Assembly (NCBI GenBank): GCA_017309115.1
Contig: JAFLEF010000039.1
Span: 1-64,000, forward strand
Direction of reading: 5' to 3'
Source of the DNA: Verrucomicrobiota bacterium
GTDB lineage: Bacteria; Verrucomicrobiota; Verrucomicrobiia; Limisphaerales; UBA9464
DNA length: 64,000 bases
Shown: in pieces, positions 1 to 7,068 of the stretch
How the letters are laid out: each line of letters opens with the position of its first letter
Numbering within the stretch: the stretch's first letter is position 1
The notes under the pieces: generated by a model
Told to the model about the DNA's origin: nothing
Seen by the model: the letters and a program-made list of their open reading frames with translations, nothing else
Databases searched by the model: none
Program-made: the position numbers and the translations under genes

Positions 1-21
1 CTCTTAAACGCAACTTTCGGA

Positions 22-102
22 GTCACCGTTTGGTGTCCCGGGCGTGTGTCCGCTGATTGATCGGTTTCTTTCACAAAAACAATCAATCCACCAAACGGTG
101 AC
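22..102. repeat. Inverted repeat forming a long hairpin
   Basis: A 14-bp perfect inverted repeat, GTCACCGTTTGGTG at 22-35 and its complement at 89-102, encloses a second inner pair, GATTGAT near 54-60 and ATCAATC near 82-88. Together they can fold into a branched hairpin of about 80 nt. No T-run follows directly, so it is not a simple Rho-independent terminator. Its role is unknown. Confidence 0.5.
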
Positions 103-413
103 AACCGCCAACTGCATTGTTACGGCTGAGAGCTGAGAGCTGAGAGCTGAGAGGTCGGAAGGTAGGGATGGACCGCTGGGCCGTCCCCGGTTGGCCGGCG
201 GAGCCAGGCCAACCGACAATTGCTGGTCAGCGTCGAGAATTGCCACGCGACTCTGTCTCGAGACGGGTGATTGAGCGGGTAAGCGGTAAGCGGTAAGCGG
301 TAAGCGATGGTAGGGCGAGGCTCCGCAGAGCGTCGCCAACGGGGGCGGGGGAAAGCTGAGAGCTGAGAGCTCGGAGGGGGCAGAGTGGTAGGGCGAGGCT
401 CTGGAGCCTCGCC

Positions 414-574
414 CGCTCACCGCTCACCGCTCACCGCTCACCGCTCACCGCTCACCGCTCACCGCTCACCGCTTACCGCTCACCGCTTACCGCTCACCGC
501 TTACCGCTCACCGCTTACCGCTTACCGCTTACCGCTTACCGCTTACCGCTTACCGCTTACCGCTTACCGCTTAC
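414..574. repeat. Tandem array of 23 heptanucleotide units
   Basis: Exactly 23 consecutive 7-bp units occupy 161 bp. The first 8 are CGCTCAC. Units 9-15 alternate CGCTTAC and CGCTCAC, and units 15-23 are all CGCTTAC. The only variable position is C/T at the fifth base. It ends directly before the GCTGAGA heptads that contain the stop codon of the next gene. It is probably a slippage-prone minisatellite. Confidence 0.9.
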
Positions 575-581
575 CTACCTC

Positions 582-2780
582 TCAGCTCTCAGCTTTCTTC
601 ACAATCAGCTGCGGGGACGCGTTCGCGGGCTCGATCGACGGGGCGGAGAAGGCGGTTAGGGCGTGGATCTGAACGTCGTTCACCGCCCGCTCGAGATTCT
701 GATAGTACCGTAGGAGCTCCCGGTAGGCGTCCGCAACGTCGGCCGGCTGCTGTTCCGGTAGTTGGTAAGCAAGACGCAGGGGATTCGGTCCCGGGGTTCC
801 CTGGGTCAGACAGGTGGCAAGGGTGTCCAAGGTGCGAGCAATGAGTTGGTCCGCGGCCGGTGCGGATTCGGGCCCCGAACGGGAATCCAATGGCAGAATC
901 TTGCGCTGACGCAGCACGGCCAGCAGGGCGAGGAAAAGATCCTCCAGGCGATAGGTCAGGTCGAGCAGTCGTTCCCGTTCGGACTCCGATTTGCGGGCTT
1001 CCTGACCGAACTCCAGCTGCCAATCGCTGTACAGATTCAACGCGGCGGCGACGTTGCTATGCACCTGGAACGCGGCGGAACGGGCATTCATCCAGTTGGA
1101 CGTCGAGCTGACGCGGGCGAGTTGGGCGAGGGATTGCAAGGTCTCGACCAGTTTTCGACGCAGTCCATTCCCGGCAAAGCTGGGCCAGAGGGCAAGGTCG
1201 ATGACGCTCATCACCACGATACCCAGAAGAACTCCAACGATCCGGTCGCCCGCCGGCGCCAGGGCCAGAGCTTTACCGGGCGTGGCCAAGACCACCAACG
1301 AGAAGGCCATGACCATTTGGACGCCCATGTAGGCCGTCCGTCCGGTGCCGGTGCTGATCCAAGCTGCCGCGAACACCACCACCAGCGTCACCGCGAGAAA
1401 GGAGGCCAGCCCAAACAAATTGGGCATCAAGATGACGATCATCAGCAGCGCGGCCAATCCGCCCACCACAGCTCCGCCAAAGATCAACAGTGCGCGGGTG
1501 TAGCCGGCACCAATACTCGATTGAGCCACCAAAATGCACACGGCAACGCTGGTGGAGATCCCGGGCCAGTTGAGCGCGTGGTAGATCAGGTAGCAGATCA
1601 TTCCTGCGAGCGTTCCCTTCAGAGCGTAACGCAGGGCATCGTAATTCTTCTGATGACACGCCGGGGTGAAGAGCAGGCGGGGCGACAGGGGTTCGCGGAG
1701 CGGTTCCAGGCCGTCCTTCCAGGACGTCGCCTCCTGGCGCCCCAGTCGGAGGAAGCCGAGACAGGCATCCATAATCTGCAGGATTTGCCGAAGGCGGCGG
1801 AGAAGGGTAGGGACGGGATCGGCGCCAACGTCAGTTGAAAACGGCGGTGGAACGCGCACTTCGGCTGGGGCTTCCTCACGTTCGAGAGCTTCGGCGCGGA
1901 GCGAACATTCGTCGCGAATCTGCCGCAGCTCCTGTTGCTGATCGGCGGTGAGCGGCTGGCCAGAATCCCAAACCACCTTCTCCAGACTCCGGCTGTCCAG
2001 CAGGAGCCGTTCAAGGGTGGTGATCAGTCGGGCTTGTTCCGGATGGCGTTGGCGGAGCCAGGGACTGCGCGCTTCCGCGCTGGCCAGGAGATCCAACTGG
2101 GTGGCGAGTTGAGTGGCGACCGTTGGGGTCAATTCGGTGGGTGGCGGGCCGTTGGGCGCTTGCAACACCCGGTCCAGGATTTCGGCGGAAGTTCGCAGCC
2201 GTCGAGCCAGTTGGCCGAGGAGCAATTGCTCCGGGTTGTCCGGCCAAAGGTACAGCTGGGCGAGTGTGCCGAGAACTGATCCCAGCGTAATGATCACCAC
2301 CAGCCATACGGCGCTGTCGAGGGAGGTCGTGGGAGATCCCGACAGATTGGGAAGCAACAGCACAAAGGTGAATCCGCTGAGGATGACGGCGTAGGGAACC
2401 GTCGTGGTCCGGGAAAAAAAGAGGGTGGCGGCGATGACGCCGGCTTGGGTGAGGAAGATCCACCAGGGTTGATCGGCAAACGCGAGAATGGTGAAGATCA
2501 CGAAGAAGCCTCCCGACAGGGTTCCGAGGCCCCGGAGGACCGCCTTGCTCAGCGAGGGCCAGGCGTCCGGCATGTTCACGGCGAAAAGAAAGATCACCAG
2601 ATACAGACCGCCGGGCAGGTGAAGATACTGGGTCAGAGCGATACCCAGTAGGGCGATTGTCGTCAGGCGCAGCGTCGCGCGCCAGCGGGCGGGGGTAGGC
2701 GCGAGTTCCTCCCGGACAAACGCGAAAAAGGAGGATTCCCACCGGGGAGCTGGGATGGCTCGGTGGGAAGAGGGGATCAT
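582..2780 (-). CDS. FUSC-family inner-membrane efflux protein (MdtO-like)
   Basis: A 732-aa integral membrane protein of the FUSC/aromatic acid exporter family. It has two hydrophobic blocks, one near residues 35-175 and a second near 385-530, each followed by a soluble helical domain, which is the usual FUSC plan. It starts inside the end of the MdtN-like gene (4-bp overlap) and forms with it and the YtcA-like gene an operon matching the enterobacterial ytcA-mdtN-mdtO order. The predicted role is inner-membrane export of toxic small molecules with the MdtN-like adaptor; the substrate is unknown. The last codons, ending Ala-Glu-Ser-stop, are read from the GCTGAGA heptad repeat, so the original C-terminus may have been altered. 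Confidence 0.85.
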   Translation of the reverse strand: MIPSSHRAIPAPRWESSFFAFVREELAPTPARWRATLRLTTIALLGIALTQYLHLPGGLYLVIFLFAVNMPDAWPSLSKAVLRGLGTLSGGFFVIFTILAFADQPWWIFLTQAGVIAATLFFSRTTTVPYAVILSGFTFVLLLPNLSGSPTTSLDSAVWLVVIITLGSVLGTLAQLYLWPDNPEQLLLGQLARRLRTSAEILDRVLQAPNGPPPTELTPTVATQLATQLDLLASAEARSPWLRQRHPEQARLITTLERLLLDSRSLEKVVWDSGQPLTADQQQELRQIRDECSLRAEALEREEAPAEVRVPPPFSTDVGADPVPTLLRRLRQILQIMDACLGFLRLGRQEATSWKDGLEPLREPLSPRLLFTPACHQKNYDALRYALKGTLAGMICYLIYHALNWPGISTSVAVCILVAQSSIGAGYTRALLIFGGAVVGGLAALLMIVILMPNLFGLASFLAVTLVVVFAAAWISTGTGRTAYMGVQMVMAFSLVVLATPGKALALAPAGDRIVGVLLGIVVMSVIDLALWPSFAGNGLRRKLVETLQSLAQLARVSSTSNWMNARSAAFQVHSNVAAALNLYSDWQLEFGQEARKSESERERLLDLTYRLEDLFLALLAVLRQRKILPLDSRSGPESAPAADQLIARTLDTLATCLTQGTPGPNPLRLAYQLPEQQPADVADAYRELLRYYQNLERAVNDVQIHALTAFSAPSIEPANASPQLIVKKAES

Positions 2781-3835
2781 GGCTGGTTCGTGTTGCCGGC
2801 AGCGCGGTTGGCTTCGCGGGCGGACCGCACGGTCACCACAGCCGACAGGCCCATCCGGAAGGGAAATTCAGGAGGGGGACGGCCCAGATCGATTCGGACG
2901 GGAATGCGTTGGGCCAGTCGGACCCAATTCAAATCCGGCTTCACCTGGGCTGGGGCGCCCAAGGCCGCTTCGTCCTGGGTTTGTACCGCCCAGCCCACGC
3001 CCTGAATGGTTCCTCGGAAGGTTTGTCCCGGATACGCCATGAGAAATACGTCGGCTGGGAGCCCTGGCCGGAGGGATTCCAGGAATGTCTCGCGATAATT
3101 TGCCACCACGTACCATTGATTGAGGTCCACGAGGACGAAGATGGGCTGTCCAGCCTGGGCGTACTGACCAACGGCAATGTTAAGATTGGCTACCCGGGCG
3201 TCGAACGGAGCGCGGACTTGGCAATAGTCGACGTTCAACCGGGCCGCCTGAACGTCGGCTTCGGCGGCGCCGATTCGCGCGTTCAAGGTGCCGAACTGAC
3301 CGATCAGACTTTGTTGCCGGAGCAACTCCTGGCGGGCGGCATCCACTTCGGCCGAAGCTGTATTGCGACGAGTTCGGGCGGTATCCACGGACTCGGCGTC
3401 GATGGCCTGATCCTTCAGCAACGGTTCGTAGCGTTTGAGATCGGCTTCGGCGAGGGAGAGTTCAGCTTCCTTGACCCGGACGTTGGCCACCGCTGAGGCG
3501 ACCGAATTCGACATGGCCTGCAATTCGGCCCGCGCGAGCAGCAGGGCGGCCTCGGCATTGGCGAGCACGGCTTGGTAGGGGCGGGCGTCGATAACGAACA
3601 GGAGATCGCCGGCCTTGACCTCCTGGTTGTCCACCACGTGCAATTCCACCAGTGGACCGCTGACGTGCGGGGCGATGCCAATGAGGTTGGCCCGTACCTC
3701 GGCGTCGTTGGTTCGCGGATTGTAGAATCCGATCCAGCTGACGTACCAACCGGCGGCGATGGCGCCCGCGATGATGGCCAGGCCGAGCAAGCGGCCGAGC
3801 CAGACTAGCGCGGGGGAGGGAGTGGGTTCCGCCAT
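2777..3835 (-). CDS. HlyD-family membrane fusion protein (MdtN-like)
   Basis: A 352-aa periplasmic adaptor. One N-terminal transmembrane segment (about residues 12-32) is followed by the biotinyl-lipoyl half motif (SGPLVELHVVDNQEVKAGD), a long alpha-hairpin (about 90-190), the second lipoyl half (VRAPFDARVANLNIAVGQ) and a beta-barrel domain. The sequence agrees closely with the MdtN/EmrA/AaeA type. It begins 3 bp after the YtcA-like gene and overlaps the FUSC gene by 4 bp, so the three are very probably co-transcribed. It should bridge the FUSC protein to an outer-membrane channel, but no outer-membrane factor is encoded nearby in this window. Confidence 0.88.
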   Translation of the reverse strand: MAEPTPSPALVWLGRLLGLAIIAGAIAAGWYVSWIGFYNPRTNDAEVRANLIGIAPHVSGPLVELHVVDNQEVKAGDLLFVIDARPYQAVLANAEAALLLARAELQAMSNSVASAVANVRVKEAELSLAEADLKRYEPLLKDQAIDAESVDTARTRRNTASAEVDAARQELLRQQSLIGQFGTLNARIGAAEADVQAARLNVDYCQVRAPFDARVANLNIAVGQYAQAGQPIFVLVDLNQWYVVANYRETFLESLRPGLPADVFLMAYPGQTFRGTIQGVGWAVQTQDEAALGAPAQVKPDLNWVRLAQRIPVRIDLGRPPPEFPFRMGLSAVVTVRSAREANRAAGNTNQP

Positions 3836-3838
3836 AGG

Positions 3839-4153
3839 TCAGGGTCCAAACAGCACCAACCAACTCGCGCACGCCCACAGAAACGTCAGGGCGGGATAGA
3901 CCAAAATCAGCGGCCCCAGATGGGGCTCCAAACGGACCCAGGCCAAAATCCAACGGCTCAGCACGCACAGAACAATTCCCAGCACGAGGGCAATGACCCA
4001 GCCGGGAAAGAAAGAGCCGTAGAAGTTGATGACTGGATCGCAACCGGTGGTGAGCACCGCCAGCGTCGTCAGCGAACCTGCCGTGGCGGCAGTGCGTCCC
4101 CGGAGGCTTCCGGAGTCGGGTGAGGTCGAAGACAGATCTGAACGCGGCCGCAC
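3839..4153 (-). CDS. YtcA-family small membrane lipoprotein
   Basis: A 104-aa small protein. It has an N-terminal hydrophobic stretch ending at a lipobox-like LTTGC, then a short loop containing FYGSFFPGW and two further transmembrane helices. This matches the YtcA family, which in Escherichia coli is encoded directly upstream of mdtN-mdtO. The neighbouring genes here are an MdtN-like and an MdtO-like protein in the same order, which strongly supports the call. The biochemical role of YtcA is not established. The start is a GTG and the 38 residues before the lipobox Cys are long, so the true start may lie further in. Confidence 0.72.
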   Translation of the reverse strand: MRPRSDLSSTSPDSGSLRGRTAATAGSLTTLAVLTTGCDPVINFYGSFFPGWVIALVLGIVLCVLSRWILAWVRLEPHLGPLILVYPALTFLWACASWLVLFGP

Positions 4154-4350
4154 CGGGCGAGAGTCGGCATCTGGTGGTTGGCCGTCAACGCTCAGTCCGG
4201 AATTGGTCGATCCGTTCCGTGGCCACTCCTTTCGGGTGCCTATTCCCGGGGAGTGTTGCGGTTCGGGAGAGCAGTGCCGCGCAAAAGTGACGCGGGAGTT
4301 GCATTGGCGGCTTGCGGCGGGGTGCTTGAACCGGGTTTGCTGCCCGTGGC

Positions 4351-5736
4351 ATGTCGCTTCCGTCCTCGGGCCCTGTCCGCACCCGCTTTTTGACCCAGTG
4401 GCTTGAACGCGCGCCTGCCCCCGTGTTTGTGGCGGTGGCCATCGTGGCGGCGTTCTCGACCTACTTCGCGATGTACGCGTTTCGCAAGCCCTTTGCGGCC
4501 GCGAAATTTGAGAAGGAGTATTTTCTTGGCACCGCGGTGGCGCTGAAGACCGCCATTGTGATTAGCCAGATCATTGGCTACGCGTTGTCGAAGTATATCG
4601 GAATCAAGGTCTGCTCCGAAGTCACTCCCGCCCGACGCGCCTTCATGTTGGTCAGCTTGGTGGGCATAGCTCAGGCGGCGCTGGTGCTCTACGGCCTTGT
4701 ACCCAACGACTGGAAGGTGGCCGCGATCTTCCTGAACGGCCTTCCCCTAGGCATGATCTGGGGTCTGGTGGTTTGGTATTTGGAGGGGCGGCGAACGTCC
4801 GAACTGCTGCTGGCTGGTCTCAGCTTGTCCTACATCATGGCCAGCGGCGTGGTGAAGGACTTCGGCCGAGCCCTGATGGAAGGAACCGTCGCCAAGTGGT
4901 GGTCAGTGATTCCCGGGATTGGCGCGCCGGTGGCCGGTCTGCTCGGCAAGGTGAGCGAAGGGTGGATGCCGGCGGTGGCGGGATTCCATTTCGTGCCGGT
5001 GTTCTTGGCTTCGGTTTGGCTGTTGAACCAATTGCCCCGGCCCAATGTGGCGGATGTGGCGGCCCGGGCCGAGCGCGAACCGATGAAGGGGGCGGATCGA
5101 CTGGCGTTCGTGAAGCAGTTTGCGTTCGGACTGACGGTGTTGTGTGTCGCGTATTTCTTTCTGACGGCGTACCGGGACTTCCGCGACAACTACCAAGTCG
5201 AGATTTTCGAAGGTCTGGGCTATCCGTATGATAACAACAACAAGTCGATCATTTCCCGGGCGGAAACGATTGTGACTTTTGGGGTGATGGCGGTCTTGGC
5301 GATGCTCAATTTGGTGAGAAACAACCGGACGGGTTTGCTCTGCGCCTTTGGCATCATGACGGGTGGGGTGGTTTTGCTGGGGTTGTCGACGGCGCTGTTG
5401 CAGGCGGGATTGATCAGCGGGTTTTGGTGGATGACCCTGACTGGCTTGGGATCGTATTTGGCTTATGTGCCGTATGGTTCGGTTTTGTTCGAGCGGTTGA
5501 TGGCCTCCACGCGGGTGGTGGGGACGGCGGTGTTTGCGATCTATCTGGCGGATGCGATTGGCTACACGGGTTCGGTGGGTGTGCAGTTGTACAAGGATCT
5601 GGCGGCGGGATCCGTGTCGCGGTTTGGCTTCTTCATGGGCTTCACCTGGTTCATGTCGGTTCTGGGCGCGATCTGCCTGTTGGCGAGCGCAACTTACTTC
5701 GCGCGGCGCACACGGACTTCGTCAGCTGAGAGCTGA
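4351..5736 (+). CDS. DUF5690 family MFS-like transporter
   Basis: A 461-aa polytopic membrane protein with about 11-12 hydrophobic helices. Motifs such as TYFAMYAFRKPF near residue 37, GLPLGMIWGLV near 130 and FLTAYRDFRDNY near 270 match the DUF5690 family known from Bacteroidota and Verrucomicrobiota, distantly related to the major facilitator superfamily. The substrate is unknown. The ATG at 4351 gives a short cytoplasmic N-terminus. The gene is divergent from the ytcA-mdtN-mdtO-like operon, and 197 bp between them should hold both promoters. The stop codon lies inside the second GCTGAGA heptad, so the C-terminal Ala-Glu-Ser comes from the repeat, as in the FUSC gene at 582. Confidence 0.8.
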   Translation: MSLPSSGPVRTRFLTQWLERAPAPVFVAVAIVAAFSTYFAMYAFRKPFAAAKFEKEYFLGTAVALKTAIVISQIIGYALSKYIGIKVCSEVTPARRAFMLVSLVGIAQAALVLYGLVPNDWKVAAIFLNGLPLGMIWGLVVWYLEGRRTSELLLAGLSLSYIMASGVVKDFGRALMEGTVAKWWSVIPGIGAPVAGLLGKVSEGWMPAVAGFHFVPVFLASVWLLNQLPRPNVADVAARAEREPMKGADRLAFVKQFAFGLTVLCVAYFFLTAYRDFRDNYQVEIFEGLGYPYDNNNKSIISRAETIVTFGVMAVLAMLNLVRNNRTGLLCAFGIMTGGVVLLGLSTALLQAGLISGFWWMTLTGLGSYLAYVPYGSVLFERLMASTRVVGTAVFAIYLADAIGYTGSVGVQLYKDLAAGSVSRFGFFMGFTWFMSVLGAICLLASATYFARRTRTSSAES

Positions 5737-5752
5737 GAGCTGAGAGCTGAGA
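5725..5752. repeat. GCTGAGA heptad repeat at a gene 3' end
   Basis: Four tandem copies of GCTGAGA overlap the end of the DUF5690 gene; the TGA stop at 5734-5736 is inside the second copy. The same heptad occurs at 125-152 and, inverted, at about 581-595 and 5945-5971. Confidence 0.85.
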
Positions 5753-5769
5753 GGTCGGAAGGGGAAACC

Positions 5770-5858
5770 GGTGGGGCGACGCTCCGCGGAGCCGTTCGCG
5801 AGTGGAGTGGTGAGGCGGTGCGGTGTGCCGACTGGGTGAAACCTCGCCCTACCACGGA
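5770..5858. repeat. Dispersed palindromic intergenic element
   Basis: The segment begins GGTGGGGCGACGCTCCGCGG and ends with CCTCGCCCTACC, the complement of the start, so it can fold back. Related elements occur at 309-337, 391-414, 11395-11422, 11527-11553 and 11591-11612. It is followed by an ACCACGAATGGGC-type repeat (about 5867-5913) also found near 11685 and 13331. These are REP-like, non-coding chromosome repeats. Confidence 0.6.
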
Positions 5859-5936
5859 AACTTTTGGAACCACGAATGGGCGCAAAGAAACACGAATAGG
5901 GAACCGCACTGGGAGCTTGGAGTGGCTGCCCTTCTT

Positions 5937-5971
5937 TTTCTCTCAGCCCTCAGTTCTCAGCTCTCAGCTTT
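5937..5971. repeat. Degenerate TCTCAGC heptads after trpS
   Basis: About five imperfect TCTCAGC units (TCTCAGC, CCTCAGT, TCTCAGC and similar) sit just downstream of the trpS stop codon on its coding strand. Together with 581-595 and 5725-5752 this makes three neighbouring gene ends decorated by the same heptad. Confidence 0.7.
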
Positions 5972-5973
5972 TC

Positions 5974-6951
5974 TCAGAGTCCACAGGCCTGCCGTGCTCG
6001 TTCTAGAACGCCATCCGCGACGGCCTGGGCGCGCTGGGCGCCGTCCTGGAGCACCTGTTCCACGTAGTCGAGGTTGGCGGCGAGTTCCGCGCGACGGGTG
6101 CGGGCTGGGGCGAGGAAGTTCCAGTAGTGTTCGAAGAGCACCTTCTTGACGTCGCCGTAGCCCGTCCCGCCGGCCCGCAACTTGTCCACCCAGAGCTGAT
6201 ACACCTCCGGGGGCGCGACCAGTTTCAACAGTTGAATCGCCGTGTTTTGCTCGGCATCGGGTTTGGGCTCGGCGGGAGGCCGACTGTCCGAAACGATGCT
6301 CATGACCTTCTTCTTGAGGGCCTTTTCCTCGCCGAATAGTTCCAGGGTGTTGCCGTAGCTCTTGCTCATCTTCTGACCGTCGGTGCCGGGGACCACCGCG
6401 ACCTCCTCGCGAATTCGTGGCTCGGGCAGCACAAAGACCTCGCCGTAGATCTGGTTGAACTTGGCGGCGATGTCGCGGGTCATTTCCAAATGCTGCTTCT
6501 GGTCCTTGCCCACCGGCACCACGTTGGAATCGAAGAGCAGGATGTCAGCGGCCATCAGCACCGGGTACGCAAACAGTCCGTGGTTCACCTTCTCAATGTC
6601 GCCGGAGGCCAGTTTGTCCTTCTTGTCCTTGTAACTTGTGGCGCGTTCCAACAGGCCCATTGGGGTGACCGTACTCAGCAACCACGCCAGTTCAGTGACC
6701 CGGGGAACGGCGCTCTGACGCCAGAAGATGCACCGCTGAGGATCCAAGCCGCAGGCCAGAAAATCGAGGGCCACGTCGAGGGTGTACTGACGGCGCCTAG
6801 CGGCGTCGGTCAGCGTCGTCATCGAATGGTAGTCAGCAATGAAGTAGAACGCCTCGCCCTGCTGTTGCAGTTCGATGGCGGGCTTCATGGCGCCGAAGTA
6901 GTTGCCCAAATGGAGGGCGCCACTCGGCTGGATCCCGGTCAGAAAGCGCAT
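5974..6951 (-). CDS. trpS: Tryptophan--tRNA ligase
   Basis: A 325-aa class I aminoacyl-tRNA synthetase that charges tRNA-Trp in the cytoplasm. The HIGH-like signature is PSGALHLGN at residues 9-17 and the KMSKS loop is exact at 194-198. FIADYHSMTTL (about 37-47) and GKDQKQHLEMTRD (about 148-160) are typical TrpRS motifs. The length is normal for the bacterial enzyme. It is a single gene with no evident operon partner: the RND permease ends 117 bp upstream on the same strand. Degenerate heptad repeats follow its stop codon. Confidence 0.97.
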   Translation of the reverse strand: MRFLTGIQPSGALHLGNYFGAMKPAIELQQQGEAFYFIADYHSMTTLTDAARRRQYTLDVALDFLACGLDPQRCIFWRQSAVPRVTELAWLLSTVTPMGLLERATSYKDKKDKLASGDIEKVNHGLFAYPVLMAADILLFDSNVVPVGKDQKQHLEMTRDIAAKFNQIYGEVFVLPEPRIREEVAVVPGTDGQKMSKSYGNTLELFGEEKALKKKVMSIVSDSRPPAEPKPDAEQNTAIQLLKLVAPPEVYQLWVDKLRAGGTGYGDVKKVLFEHYWNFLAPARTRRAELAANLDYVEQVLQDGAQRAQAVADGVLERARQACGL

Positions 6952-7068
6952 GTCCGGCCAGCATGCGAAACTGGCCGGTGGGGCGAAAGAAAGAACCGTC
7001 CGAACGAGCGGAGCCGCGAGGCCAGCGGTTGCACCAGGAACCTCGCGCCGACGATTGTCCCGGACGGG

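Larger units (their letters stand above)
1..581. other. Repeat-rich intergenic region, no gene
   Basis: No convincing protein gene is seen here. Reading frames exist only because heptanucleotide repeats keep frames open, and they translate to repetitive Ser/Leu/Ala strings. The stretch holds a long hairpin (22-102), GCTGAGA heptads (125-152), GCGGTAA-type heptads (about 280-306), a palindromic element (309-337), a second near-perfect palindrome (391-414) and the 23-unit array at 414-574. It lies downstream of the mdtO-like gene, where the outer-membrane partner mdtP would sit in the enterobacterial operon. Confidence 0.7.

Noticed and set aside
4-420. Long open frames at the left end of the window on both strands
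   Set aside because: They arise because heptanucleotide repeats contain no stops in several frames; the products are low-complexity Ser/Leu/Arg strings with no ribosome-binding site.
125-600. CRISPR array from the tandem repeats
   Set aside because: The units are 7 bp with no spacers and no cas genes are present.
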